The position numbers and the translations under genes are program-made. From the NCBI RefSeq assembly GCF_026126425.1, contig NZ_JAFMPW010000010.1, positions 62,001-126,000 on the forward strand: a DNA stretch of 64,000 nt. Direction: 5' to 3'. The notes beneath the pieces are model-generated. The model was given only the letters and a program-made list of their open reading frames with translations. It did not search any database and had not been told where the DNA came from. The number at the start of each line of letters is the position of its first letter. The first letter of the stretch is position 1. Of this stretch, positions 26,397 through 35,406 are shown one piece after another. This DNA comes from Muriicola sp. Z0-33 (GTDB lineage Bacteria > Bacteroidota > Bacteroidia > Flavobacteriales > Flavobacteriaceae).

Positions 26397-28094
26397 ATGA
26401 AAAATAATTTTATAAAGAAAGTCTATCTATTATTATGTTTTTTGTTATTCGCAGGACATGTACCCCTAAGTCATGGCCAGTCAGTTAACCAAACCCCGCC
26501 AAAACTGGTAGTGGGCATTGTAGTGGATCAAATGAGCTATGAACAACTCTATAAGTACAAAGACAAACTTTCCAATGGCGGATTTGTTCGGTTGATGCGT
26601 GATGGCTTTAATTATAAAAACACACAATATAATTACATCCCTACGGTTACAGCCGCAGGCCATTCTTCTATTTATACGGGTACTACTCCAGCCACCCATG
26701 GTATAATTGGCAATAGCTGGTTTCAGCGTGAAGAAAATAATGGGATGGGAAATGTAGACGATCCCAATGAACATATTATTGGCGCTGCACAGGAGAATAA
26801 TACGGGTTTATCACCCAAAAACCTGCTATCTACCACCATTTCTGATCAGCTAAGACTAGCCACTAATTTTCGGTCTAAGGTAATCAGTGTATCACTCAAA
26901 GACCGGGGTGCCATTTTACCGGGCGGGCATCTTGCAAATGCGGCGTATTGGCACGACTGGAAGAAAAGTCCGGGGTATTTTGTCAGCAGCTCATACTATA
27001 TGAATGATGTTCCGGATTGGGTAAAGCAGTTTAATAAACAGGAGAAATCCAATGCCTATCTGGATACTACCTGGAATACGCTTTTACCAATAGAAAGCTA
27101 CGTGGAAAGTGCGGCAGATGATAATAGTTTTGAGCGCACGCTTGGAGGCAAGACTGCGCCTACTTTCCCCTATGAATTTAAGAAGATGAGGGAAAGATAC
27201 CGTTCCCTGAATGCGGAGTACCAACTCATCTGGGCATCGCCCTTCGGCAATACTTTACTGACAGAATTTGCGCTGGCAGCTCTTGAGAATGAAGCCCTGG
27301 GAGTAGATGAACATACAGACATGCTCAACATAAGTTATTCTGTTCCCGATGCTGTAGGGCATGCTTTAGGACCACAATCTGTTGAAATTCAAGATATTTA
27401 CCTACGGTTAGACCGGGATATTGAAAGTTTATTAAATAAACTAGATGAAAAATTAGGTGATAAATATCTCCTTTTTCTGACCTCAGATCACGGGGCCATC
27501 CCAACAGCATCTTACCTGAATGCCAATAAAATCCCTACAGGAATAGCTCCTATTCCCAAGTACAGAGATACATTGGCCAATTATTTAATTAAGAAACATG
27601 GCCGGCAAAACTGGATTCAGCATTTCGACTATGAACATGTGTATCTGAACAGGGACATTATCAGGGATCGAAAATTAAATTTAGCCGAAGTGCAACAAGA
27701 TGTTGCCAGCTTTCTGTCTGGCCTAAAATGGATCAGGGTTGCACTGTCTGCAAACGATCTACAAACTAAAATTTATTACGACGGACTCCATAAAAAACTT
27801 CAGAATGGCTTTCACCCAAAAAGATCGGGAGATATTCTCTTGAGTTTTGAACCAGGTATTATTATGAATGCTGATCCGGATATTGCGGTATCCGAGATAA
27901 AAGGAACAACTCACGGCTCTGGCTACGCTTATGACAGCCATGTACCCCTACTCTGGTATGGTAAAAACATTCCAAACGGGTCATCTGTCCGCAAGGTATC
28001 TGTTATAGATATTGCCCCCAGCCTGGCTATGTTCCTCAATGTTCAGTTACCCAGCGGATGCAGTGGCGTACCACTAGAAGAACTCTTCAGGTAA
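26397..28094 (+). CDS. pafA: PafA-type alkaline phosphatase
   Basis: The protein has 565 residues with a signal peptide ending near SHGQ (residue 28). The alkaline-phosphatase-superfamily core is complete: metal site VVGIVVDQM, nucleophile Thr in YIPTVTAAGHSS, the PafA-type phosphate-contact residues Lys and Arg in SLKDRGAILPGG, the second metal site FLTSDHGA, and the C-terminal His in TTHGSGYAYDSHVPLLW. Enzymes of this kind in Bacteroidota hydrolyse phosphate monoesters in the periplasm, and PafA needs no phosphate starvation for expression. The gene is monocistronic. Confidence 0.88.
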   Translation: MKNNFIKKVYLLLCFLLFAGHVPLSHGQSVNQTPPKLVVGIVVDQMSYEQLYKYKDKLSNGGFVRLMRDGFNYKNTQYNYIPTVTAAGHSSIYTGTTPATHGIIGNSWFQREENNGMGNVDDPNEHIIGAAQENNTGLSPKNLLSTTISDQLRLATNFRSKVISVSLKDRGAILPGGHLANAAYWHDWKKSPGYFVSSSYYMNDVPDWVKQFNKQEKSNAYLDTTWNTLLPIESYVESAADDNSFERTLGGKTAPTFPYEFKKMRERYRSLNAEYQLIWASPFGNTLLTEFALAALENEALGVDEHTDMLNISYSVPDAVGHALGPQSVEIQDIYLRLDRDIESLLNKLDEKLGDKYLLFLTSDHGAIPTASYLNANKIPTGIAPIPKYRDTLANYLIKKHGRQNWIQHFDYEHVYLNRDIIRDRKLNLAEVQQDVASFLSGLKWIRVALSANDLQTKIYYDGLHKKLQNGFHPKRSGDILLSFEPGIIMNADPDIAVSEIKGTTHGSGYAYDSHVPLLWYGKNIPNGSSVRKVSVIDIAPSLAMFLNVQLPSGCSGVPLEELFR

Positions 28095-28190
28095 TATTTA
28101 GAAATGCCGTATAACAAACGGTTCAGGAGTGCAGTTAAAACAGCTATTGAAAAGGTGGCAGAATTCCTGATATTTATTAGGGTTCAAAAA

Positions 28191-29282
28191 TTATTTTGTC
28201 CGTGCCTTATTTAGTATTCTGGCCTTGTATTTTGAATCATCGGCCAGAACTGCGAAAAATTCCTCGATAAAATCCCGGGCAGCTTTAAATTCCTTAGGAT
28301 TATCGAAACTTGTCTCCAGGCCGTCTATGATTTCAAAGAATTGAGGTTTTTTACTTAAAAATTGCTTTCTAACTTCTTGGTAAAGACTTGGATTTCGTCT
28401 AAACCCCCTGTATAGTCTTTGTGTAACGCTGGTAATCGACAGTGTTTCATTTTGTACCTGAGAAACTACAGAATAGCTCGCATTCACCAATCCGGACATA
28501 TCAAAATCGTATGGCACTGGCATGGTTTTCTTATCTTCTGTAAATATTAATTTTTCATTGTGCTGGTAGGCCACGGAAAAATCTGTATTTCCAATCATGT
28601 ACTGGAAAAAATCGTTTTGAAGCGAACAGATATTGTCCTGTTCCAGCGGATGTACCGCTCTTTTAAGTTCTTTCCCATTATGCCGCTCAGCAACCAGGTC
28701 TATATCTTCAATTAGTATCCCCTTTAATTTGTGATTTTTGGATTTATTGCGGCGTAATTCGGTAAAATCTATAGCCACCCTCCTGGTTTTGTAATGATAA
28801 GGCGAAATGATTTCATAAAGCTTATAGGCCATAAACTCCTTTAAAACATTGTCGTTATTATCGGATTGTATCAAACAAGGCAAGACTAATTTTAATTTCT
28901 TATTGCCTTCGAAAAGGGTACCTGCTCTTGCAGATTTCTTGATTCTTATTTTAACAGGTGGGAAATAACAATTTTCCCTCCTGTTATTGCCCCGGGCCCT
29001 CAGTTTTACAGCCAGGGTGTCCCAGGAGCCATCTGTCATCTGGTATACCAATTCAGATTTAAGATAGGTACTGTCATTGGTCTCATTCCTCATTTCTTTG
29101 TTGGAATATACCAGTTTTATCGGCAACACTTCCTCGGAACTGAATAGCCTGGTTACCACATTATTAGTGGCAACTTCGTCTGTTTGCTGCCCATAAATTG
29201 TAGTGGCTAATAATAGCAGTGGTGCAAGGAAAACTATTATAACTTGCTTAATCACAATATTGTGTTTAGATTTAACTACCAT
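28191..29282 (-). CDS. CotH-kinase-like secreted protein
   Basis: The protein has 363 residues with a signal peptide (hydrophobic stretch about residues 12-30, ending IYGQ). Key parts are KLRARGNNRRENC with FPPVKIRIKK, KLKLVLPCLIQSDNNDNV, LKEFMAYKLYEIISPYHYKTRRVAIDF, and PYDFDMSGLVNASY. The order, an RxRGN strand, a KLKLV strand, and a late D-F-D metal-binding-like motif, recalls CotH-type protein kinases, which phosphorylate secreted proteins. The similarity is distant, so this is a tentative call for a flavobacterial hypothetical protein family. It is divergent from the membrane-protein gene at about 29303. Confidence 0.5.
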   Translation of the reverse strand: MVVKSKHNIVIKQVIIVFLAPLLLLATTIYGQQTDEVATNNVVTRLFSSEEVLPIKLVYSNKEMRNETNDSTYLKSELVYQMTDGSWDTLAVKLRARGNNRRENCYFPPVKIRIKKSARAGTLFEGNKKLKLVLPCLIQSDNNDNVLKEFMAYKLYEIISPYHYKTRRVAIDFTELRRNKSKNHKLKGILIEDIDLVAERHNGKELKRAVHPLEQDNICSLQNDFFQYMIGNTDFSVAYQHNEKLIFTEDKKTMPVPYDFDMSGLVNASYSVVSQVQNETLSITSVTQRLYRGFRRNPSLYQEVRKQFLSKKPQFFEIIDGLETSFDNPKEFKAARDFIEEFFAVLADDSKYKARILNKARTK

Positions 29283-29344
29283 AATTTAACAAATTTTCAG
29301 CTATTAAACGATATTTATCCATACTAAATCACCGTACTGCGATT

Positions 29345-30037
29345 GTGCTAATTGTATCTGTGCTCGCTACTTATCTGGCATATACCTATGACATAAATTA
29401 TCAATTAGACCTTACCTTACTAAGTATTGCGATGGTCTTTCCTCTGGTTTTTTCTATCAGGGGTTCTTTCCGAAGAAGGGAAAAGGCCCTGCAACATCTG
29501 AGTAAATTCAGGAGCGCCCTAAAAACGGTGAATTATTTGATAATTAGCAACTTAAATGTTACAGAGGAAAGTAAAACTGAAATGGGTAATATCCTGGTAG
29601 AAATCAGTGAAGAGATGATGGTGCATTTACGCGCCAAGCATGACAACACCAAAGATCTGGATGAAATAATCAATAAGGTGCATCAGTTTATTCTGGCGCA
29701 GGGAGAAACCCTCTCACGGGGAGTAAGAGACAAGGTGTTCAGGTTTATGAAGGATCTGCACGAATCTGTAGAAAACCTGCATGCAATAAATACCCATAGA
29801 ACACCTATTAGTCTTAAAGCCTACTGCAAGATTTTTATTTATATTTTTCCCGTTATCTATGCCCCTTCAATTATCAGTACAATTGGCCCCGAAGTAAATC
29901 CTTCCATTACATATTTCGTGGTCATATTAACAGAGTTCATTCTCATTTCCCTTTTCAATATTCAGGATCAGCTAGAGTACCCCTTTGATGATGATATTGA
30001 TGACATAAAAATAGACACTTTTAAGATAAATCGCTAA
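29345..30037 (+). CDS. Bestrophin-like or unknown membrane protein
   Basis: From GTG at 29345 the protein has 230 residues: two membrane helices near the N-terminus, a helical cytoplasmic region (EKALQHLSKFRSALKTVNYLI, DLDEIINKVHQFILAQGE), then two more helices (about residues 160-178 and 184-204) and an acidic tail. The frame upstream of the GTG also reads protein-like (IKRYLSILNHRTAI, 29303-29344) with no ATG, GTG or TTG, suggesting that the true start is the ATT at 29303 or that the start codon has been lost. I do not recognise the family with confidence; the layout recalls bestrophin-like channels. Confidence 0.6.
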   Translation: MLIVSVLATYLAYTYDINYQLDLTLLSIAMVFPLVFSIRGSFRRREKALQHLSKFRSALKTVNYLIISNLNVTEESKTEMGNILVEISEEMMVHLRAKHDNTKDLDEIINKVHQFILAQGETLSRGVRDKVFRFMKDLHESVENLHAINTHRTPISLKAYCKIFIYIFPVIYAPSIISTIGPEVNPSITYFVVILTEFILISLFNIQDQLEYPFDDDIDDIKIDTFKINR

Positions 30038-30175
30038 AGACTTACCACCGCCATAGCCATTGATAATTGCAGGTTTTAAGGCAGTTATAATGCCCCTTAC
30101 GTTAATTTTTCAGTTTTTATTAGTACTTCCTTAAATTGTATTGAATTATACTGAACCCCAATGAAAAGACTTTGT

Positions 30176-30183
30176 TATATTTG
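30176..30183 (+). promoter_or_regulatory. -7 promoter box of tRNA-Leu
   Basis: TATATTTG matches TAnnTTTG and lies 18 bases before the tRNA. No clear -33 element is seen at the expected distance. Confidence 0.5.
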
Positions 30184-30201
30184 CCATCCATATTGAGAAA
30201 T

Positions 30202-30285
30202 ACCCGGGTGCTGGAACTGGTAGACAGGCATGGTTGAGGGCCATGTGTCCTTTAGGGCGTGTGGGTTCGATTCCCATCCCGGGTA
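30202..30285 (+). tRNA. tRNA-Leu (anticodon GAG)
   Basis: The 84-nt molecule folds as a class II tRNA. The acceptor stem pairs ACCCGGG (30202-30208) with CCCGGGT (30278-30284). The anticodon stem CATGG/CCATG encloses the loop TTGAGGG, which gives anticodon GAG (Leu). A long variable arm and the T-arm GGGTTCGATTCCC follow. CCA is not encoded. A terminator-like hairpin follows directly. Confidence 0.93.
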
Positions 30286-30286
30286 C

Positions 30287-30320
30287 AAAAGCCTCTTATT
30301 TTTTAAAATAAGGGGCTTTT
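30287..30320 (+). terminator. Terminator after tRNA-Leu
   Basis: Inverted repeat AAAAGCC..CTTATTTT / AAAATAAGGGGCTTTT forms a long A/T-rich stem ending in a T run, directly after the tRNA 3' end. The stem contains one or two imperfect pairs. Confidence 0.7.
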
Positions 30321-30359
30321 AATTTGTCTTATATTTATTTTTACATTCAAGATGCTATT

Positions 30360-31610
30360 ATGGGTAAAAAAGTAGTCGTCATCGGAGGTGGTATTGTAGG
30401 ACTGAGCTGTGCATACTATCTTCAAAAAGATGGTCACCAGGTAACGGTAATTGATAAATCGGATATGAAGGCAGGTGCTTCATATGTAAATGCCGGTTAC
30501 CTCACCCCGAGCCATATTATTCCCCTTGCTTCTCCTGGAATGATGGCCAAAGGAATTAAATGGATGTTCAATAGCAGTAGTCCGTTCTATATGAAACCCA
30601 GAATGGACATGGATTTTATTAAATGGGCATGGCATTTCAATACCTCATCGACTAAAAAAAATGTGGAGAGAGCTATACCGCTAATTAAAGACATCAATCT
30701 TCTTAGTAAAGATCTTTACACCCAATGGCATCAGTCTGGTGAACTTGGGGATTTTCAATTAGAAAAGAAAGGGCTGCTGATGTTGTATAAAAATCCAAAA
30801 GAGGGCCAACATGAGCGCGAGGTCATGATAAGGGCAATAGACGAAGGCCTGGAAGCAAGGCAACTCAGCCTGGAAGAATTGTCTCATCTGCAACCCAATT
30901 TGAACAGAGAAATACAGGGAGCCATTCATTATCAGTGCGATGCCCATACTTCACCCGGGGAGATAATGGAAAGACTAATAGAATATCTTAAAGAAAAGGG
31001 AGTAACTATAAAATCTGGTACCGAAGTCATGAATTTCAACTTTGAAGGAGATGTGTTACAAGGCGTAATTACATCGGACAACACCTTTACCGCCGATGAA
31101 GTGGTCCTTGCCTCTGGTTCCTGGACACAAAATCTTTCTAAAAAATTAGGTTTAAATATAAGTGTTCAACCCGGCAAAGGATATCGTATAAATGTACACA
31201 GGCCTACCCCTGTTACCCTACCCGCAGTTTTGATGGAGGCAAAAGTAGCTGTTACTCCAATGAGGGGATTTACCCGTTTTGCAGGCACTATGGAACTATC
31301 TGGGATAAATCATAAAATACGACAGGAAAGAGTAAGGGCCATTGCAAAGGCCGCTGCTAATTATTACAATGGTCTTACCATTAACAATGAGGAAATATCT
31401 CAGGCACGTTGTGGTTTAAGACCAGTCTCTCCAGACGGATTACCTTATATTGGCAGAACTTCAAAATGGAATAACCTCAGCATTGCAACCGGACATGCAA
31501 TGATGGGTTGGAGCCTTGGGCCAGCCACCGGCAAATTAATTGCGGAAATCATCTCTCAAAGACCCACTTCAATGGCCCTGGACGGATTTAACCCTGAACG
31601 TAGGTTCTAG
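30360..31610 (+). CDS. DadA-like FAD-dependent amino-acid oxidoreductase
   Basis: The protein has 416 residues starting MGKKVVVIGGGIVGLSCAYY; the frame is open from 30324, but only the ATG at 30360 puts the dinucleotide-binding GxGxxG motif at the N-terminus. The FAD-binding glycine motif, the middle region ending in SGSWTQNLSKKLG, and the C-terminal FAD motif RPVSPDGLPYIGRT with GHAMMGWSLGPATGKL place it with D-amino-acid dehydrogenases of the DAO family. These deaminate D-amino acids and feed electrons to the respiratory chain at the membrane. The substrate (for example D-alanine or hydroxyproline) cannot be told from sequence. It is monocistronic. Confidence 0.8.
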   Translation: MGKKVVVIGGGIVGLSCAYYLQKDGHQVTVIDKSDMKAGASYVNAGYLTPSHIIPLASPGMMAKGIKWMFNSSSPFYMKPRMDMDFIKWAWHFNTSSTKKNVERAIPLIKDINLLSKDLYTQWHQSGELGDFQLEKKGLLMLYKNPKEGQHEREVMIRAIDEGLEARQLSLEELSHLQPNLNREIQGAIHYQCDAHTSPGEIMERLIEYLKEKGVTIKSGTEVMNFNFEGDVLQGVITSDNTFTADEVVLASGSWTQNLSKKLGLNISVQPGKGYRINVHRPTPVTLPAVLMEAKVAVTPMRGFTRFAGTMELSGINHKIRQERVRAIAKAAANYYNGLTINNEEISQARCGLRPVSPDGLPYIGRTSKWNNLSIATGHAMMGWSLGPATGKLIAEIISQRPTSMALDGFNPERRF

Positions 31611-31694
31611 ATACCCTATTTGCTCAAAGAGGCTTATAATCGCCAATAAAATCTTAATTTTTCGGTAGAATCGGGGAGAGCTCGAAATATTTTG

Positions 31695-31702
31695 TAGATT
31701 TG
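31695..31702 (+). promoter_or_regulatory. -7 promoter box of the carotenoid operon
   Basis: TAGATTTG matches TAnnTTTG exactly, 21 bases before the start codon at 31724 of the CarH-like regulator. If the regulator acts like CarH, its operator would overlap or lie just upstream of this box; no clear inverted repeat was picked out by eye. Confidence 0.45.
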
Positions 31703-31723
31703 TTTAACTTTTTATCTCTAAAA

Positions 31724-32623
31724 ATGAACAATATTAAGAAATCTTTTAGCATTAGGGATCTGGAAAACCTCTCTGGTATTAAGGCACATACCATACGAAT
31801 CTGGGAAAAGCGATATAACCTGCTTTCTCCCGAACGTACTTCAACAAATATCAGGACCTATAGCCTGGCAAGTCTGCAAAAATTGCTGAATATTACGCTG
31901 TTATACAATAATGGTTATAAAATTTCTAAAATAGCAGCAATTCCCAAGGACGAAATTCCGGTGGTTGTCAAAGGGGTGATATCCAAAAATGACAATGAGA
32001 ACCACGCTCTGAACGCCTTGAAGATGGCAATGATCAATTTTGATCAGTCCTTATTTCAGAAAACCTACAACCAACTTTTAAAAAAGCGCCCTTTCCGATC
32101 TATTTTTTGGGATGTTTTTATGCCCTTTCTCAATGAGATCGGCTTATTATGGCAAACAGACACTATTAGTCCGTCTCACGAACATTTTATTACCAACCAG
32201 ATCAAGCAAAAGATATACAGTAGTTCGGAAAAACTTCAAGCTATAGAACCCGTTAAAAAAGATAAAGTTTTTGTGCTTTTTCTTCCCGATAATGAAATTC
32301 ATGAAATAGGGTTATTATTTGTGAACTATGAAATTCTTCTCAAGGGTTACAAAACAATTTATCTGGGACAATCTATGCCCATGGAAAATTTAATCGATCT
32401 TAAAAATAATTTCAAGAATATCCATTTCTTATCCTATTTTACGGTGGTTCCCACCAAAGATCGCCTGGCAAAATATATAAGCATTTTTAATGAGAAAATA
32501 GCAAATGGTACCGGCGCCAAGCTATGGATACTGGGACAGCAGATTAAACACCTTAATCCAGACAATTTACCTTCAAATATTAAGACTTTTGAATCAATAG
32601 AAGCCCTGTCTAAGGAATTATAG
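31724..32623 (+). CDS. CarH-like MerR regulator with B12-binding domain
   Basis: The protein has 299 residues starting MNNIKKSFSIRDLE (a frame start at 31700 adds eight unlikely residues). The MerR helix-turn-helix, SIRDLENLSGIKAHTIRIWEKRY, is complete. The middle helical region carries the W-x9-EH motif of adenosylcobalamin-sensing CarH/LitR: Trp143, Glu153, His154. The cobalamin-binding domain has E-x-H-x-x-G (Glu191, His193, Gly196), the lower-ligand motif. CarH is a light-sensitive repressor of carotenoid genes. Here it heads crtI-crtB-crtZ, 13 bases upstream of crtI. The residue after Trp143 is Gln, where the Thermus protein has the His of its light-adduct. Confidence 0.85.
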   Translation: MNNIKKSFSIRDLENLSGIKAHTIRIWEKRYNLLSPERTSTNIRTYSLASLQKLLNITLLYNNGYKISKIAAIPKDEIPVVVKGVISKNDNENHALNALKMAMINFDQSLFQKTYNQLLKKRPFRSIFWDVFMPFLNEIGLLWQTDTISPSHEHFITNQIKQKIYSSSEKLQAIEPVKKDKVFVLFLPDNEIHEIGLLFVNYEILLKGYKTIYLGQSMPMENLIDLKNNFKNIHFLSYFTVVPTKDRLAKYISIFNEKIANGTGAKLWILGQQIKHLNPDNLPSNIKTFESIEALSKEL

Positions 32624-32636
32624 CATATTAAAGACC

Positions 32637-34112
32637 ATGAATGGAATTAATAAAATAGCGATTATAGGTTCCGGATTTTCGGCATTATCAGCTTCCTGCT
32701 ATCTGGCAAAACAGGGATATGAAGTAGTGATGCTGGAGAAAAACAACACCGTTGGTGGCAGGGCCAGGCAGTTAATTAAATCTGGCTATACCTTTGACAT
32801 TGGTCCCAGCTGGTATTGGATGCCAGATATCTTTGATCGTTTTTTTAATGATTTCGGCAAAAAAACATCAGACTATTATGTTCTGGATAAATTGAATCCC
32901 GCCTATAAAATTTTCTTCTCTGATGAGGAAATGACTATCGGCGATTGCATGGAAAAAATCAGTGTGGAATTTGAACGCATTGAAAAAGGCAGCGCCTCGG
33001 CATTACAAAAGTTTATCACCAAGGCACAAAGAAACTACCAAGTGGCCATGGAGGAGATAGTGTATCGGCCCGGAGTATCCCCATTAGAGCTGGTGACAAA
33101 AGATACAATAAAGAGCCTCGACCAGTTTTTTAGCACAATTAAAAAAGAAGTGCGGAAACAATTTAAAAATCCTAAACTTATCGCTACCCTAGAATTTCCG
33201 GTACTCTTTCTTGGGGCTAAACCTGGAGACACCCCTGCATTTTACAGTTTTATGAACTATGCAGATTTTGGTCTGGGTACCTGGCATCCCAGGGGCGGAA
33301 TGTATCAAATTGTTAGGGCAATGAAAAGCCTTGCTGAAGAACTGGGGGTGAACATCAGAACAAATGCTAATGTTGACAAAATTGTTGTTGAAGAAGGAAG
33401 TGCCAAAGGAGTTGTCGTAAATGGCGAAAATATCCATGCTGATCTTGTGCTTAGCGGGGCAGACTATCATCATTCCGAAAGCCTGTTGGAAGCTTCCCAA
33501 AGACAATACTCCCAAAGTTATTGGCAAAAGAAAACCTTCGCTCCTTCCTCTTTGCTTTTTTACCTTGGTTTTAATAAGCGTTTAAAAAATGTAGAGCATC
33601 ACAATTTGTTTTTTGATACTGATTTTGAATTACATGCTTCACAGATTTATGACCATCCAGAATGGCCATCCAAACCATTATTCTATGCAAATTTCCCATC
33701 AATTACGGATAAAAGTATGGCCCCTGAAGGAGGAGAAACCGGTTTTTTCCTTGTGCCAATCGCGCCGGGATTGGAAGATACCCCGGAACTCAGGAAACAA
33801 TATCTGGATATCGTGCTGGAGAGATTTCAGTTGCTGACCAAACAAAATGTTATTGAAAATATCGTTTTTAAAGAATCTTTCTGTGTGAACGATTTTAAGG
33901 AACAGTACAATTCATATAAGGGCAATGCGTATGGAATGGCAAATACCTTGTCCCAAACTGCATTTTTAAGGCCGCGATTAAAGAGCAAAAAAGTTAAAAA
34001 TTTATATTTTACAGGACAATTAACCGTCCCTGGTCCGGGAGTGCCTCCGGCTTTGATATCAGGTAAAATTGTTTCGGATTTGATTGTAAAGCATACTAAA
34101 CCCCAATTCTAA
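32637..34112 (+). CDS. crtI: Phytoene desaturase
   Basis: The protein has 491 residues, the usual length for CrtI. The FAD-binding motif is IAIIGSGFSALSASCYLAKQG, followed by NNTVGGRARQLIKSGYTFDIGPSWYWMP, typical of CrtI. The C-terminal dinucleotide region ends NLYFTGQLTVPGPGVPPALISG. CrtI introduces double bonds into phytoene to give lycopene in the membrane. It follows the CarH-like gene by 13 bases and precedes crtB by one base, so the genes form one operon. Confidence 0.93.
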   Translation: MNGINKIAIIGSGFSALSASCYLAKQGYEVVMLEKNNTVGGRARQLIKSGYTFDIGPSWYWMPDIFDRFFNDFGKKTSDYYVLDKLNPAYKIFFSDEEMTIGDCMEKISVEFERIEKGSASALQKFITKAQRNYQVAMEEIVYRPGVSPLELVTKDTIKSLDQFFSTIKKEVRKQFKNPKLIATLEFPVLFLGAKPGDTPAFYSFMNYADFGLGTWHPRGGMYQIVRAMKSLAEELGVNIRTNANVDKIVVEEGSAKGVVVNGENIHADLVLSGADYHHSESLLEASQRQYSQSYWQKKTFAPSSLLFYLGFNKRLKNVEHHNLFFDTDFELHASQIYDHPEWPSKPLFYANFPSITDKSMAPEGGETGFFLVPIAPGLEDTPELRKQYLDIVLERFQLLTKQNVIENIVFKESFCVNDFKEQYNSYKGNAYGMANTLSQTAFLRPRLKSKKVKNLYFTGQLTVPGPGVPPALISGKIVSDLIVKHTKPQF

Positions 34113-34113
34113 T

Positions 34114-34953
34114 ATGAAATCGATATTCGATAATGTTTCATATGATTGCAGTAAGCTGGTGACGGAGTCTTACAGTACGTCCTTTAGCCTGGCCACTAAA
34201 ATGTTATCGACCCGTATAAGAAAGGACATATATAACATTTACGGATTTGTGCGTTTTGCTGATGAGATAGTAGATTCTTTTCATGATTATGCTAAAGAGG
34301 ACCTTTTAAATAGGTTTGAAAACGATTTGGAAACTGCTTTAGATCAGAAAATTAGCCTTAATCCTATTTTAAATTCCTTTCAACATACCTACCATAATTA
34401 CAACATACCTCATGACCTTGTAAGTGCTTTTATGAAGAGTATGCGAATGGACCTCAATAAAAAAGTTTATGGTTCAGAACAGGAATTCAGAGAGTACATT
34501 TACGGATCTGCCGATGTTGTAGGCCTTATGTGTCTTAAAGTATTTGTAAATGGCGATCAACATCAATATGAAGAATTAAAATCATCTGCGATGGCACTGG
34601 GCTCTGCTTTTCAGAAGGTAAATTTTCTAAGAGACCTTAAAGCCGATTACGAAGGGTTAAACCGCTCATATTTCCCGAATACAAATCTCCTGGAGCTGGA
34701 TGAAGCCGCTAAAAACAGGATAGTTGAGGAGATCAAAAGCGATTTCAGTAAGGGCTATGAGGGTATAGTACTTTTACCAAATGAGGCTAAATTTGGCGTA
34801 TACACAGCGTACAAGTACTATTATAAATTACTGCAGAAACTACAGAAGACCCCCTCTCAGGAAATTAAAAATGCCAGGATAAGAGTTTCTAACTATCAAA
34901 AATTTGGATTATTGGCAAAATCATATGTAAATTATAAACTCAAATTGGTATAA
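34114..34953 (+). CDS. crtB: Phytoene synthase
   Basis: The protein has 279 residues. It shows the trans-isoprenyl diphosphate synthase features of squalene/phytoene synthases: YSTSFSLATKML, the first Asp-rich motif FVRFADEIVDSFHD, YIYGSADVVGLMCL, and the second Asp-rich motif FLRDLKADYEGLNRSYFP. It condenses two geranylgeranyl diphosphates into phytoene. The order crtI-crtB is the common flavobacterial one, and the next gene, crtZ, starts one base after its stop. Confidence 0.93.
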   Translation: MKSIFDNVSYDCSKLVTESYSTSFSLATKMLSTRIRKDIYNIYGFVRFADEIVDSFHDYAKEDLLNRFENDLETALDQKISLNPILNSFQHTYHNYNIPHDLVSAFMKSMRMDLNKKVYGSEQEFREYIYGSADVVGLMCLKVFVNGDQHQYEELKSSAMALGSAFQKVNFLRDLKADYEGLNRSYFPNTNLLELDEAAKNRIVEEIKSDFSKGYEGIVLLPNEAKFGVYTAYKYYYKLLQKLQKTPSQEIKNARIRVSNYQKFGLLAKSYVNYKLKLV

Positions 34954-34954
34954 G

Positions 34955-35404
34955 ATGCAGTTAGCAATTGGAATATTGATCTTCTTGGCTACATTTTGCT
35001 TTATGGAATTTATGGCATGGTTTACCCATAAATATATTATGCACGGATTTTTATGGAGCCTGCACAGGGATCATCATAAAAAAGATCACGATTCCTGGTT
35101 TGAGCGCAACGATGCTTTTTTTATTTTCTATGCAGTGGTAAGCATATGTTGCTTTTACCTCGGCGCCAATACCAGCTTTTGGTATGGATGGCCACTAGGA
35201 CTTGGAATACTAGCCTATGGAATAGCTTATTTTATGGTTCATGACATCTTTATTCATCAGCGTTTCAAACTATTCAGAAATGCTAATAATTGGTATGCCA
35301 AAGGTGTCCGCAGGGCGCATAAAATTCATCATAAGCATCTGGGAAAAAGGGATGGTGAATGTTTTGGAATGCTGTTTGTCCCTTTCAAGTACTTCAAAAG
35401 ATAA
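34955..35404 (+). CDS. crtZ: Beta-carotene hydroxylase
   Basis: The protein has 149 residues and several membrane helices. The di-iron histidine motifs are present: HKYIMH, HRDHHKKDH, HDIFIHQRF and RRAHKIHHKH. This is CrtZ, which adds 3-hydroxyl groups to beta-carotene to make zeaxanthin, the main pigment of many marine flavobacteria. No lycopene cyclase gene is in this window; it must lie elsewhere. It is the last gene of the operon, and the next gene is convergent with only 2 bases between stops. Confidence 0.92.
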   Translation: MQLAIGILIFLATFCFMEFMAWFTHKYIMHGFLWSLHRDHHKKDHDSWFERNDAFFIFYAVVSICCFYLGANTSFWYGWPLGLGILAYGIAYFMVHDIFIHQRFKLFRNANNWYAKGVRRAHKIHHKHLGKRDGECFGMLFVPFKYFKR

Positions 35405-35406
35405 TT

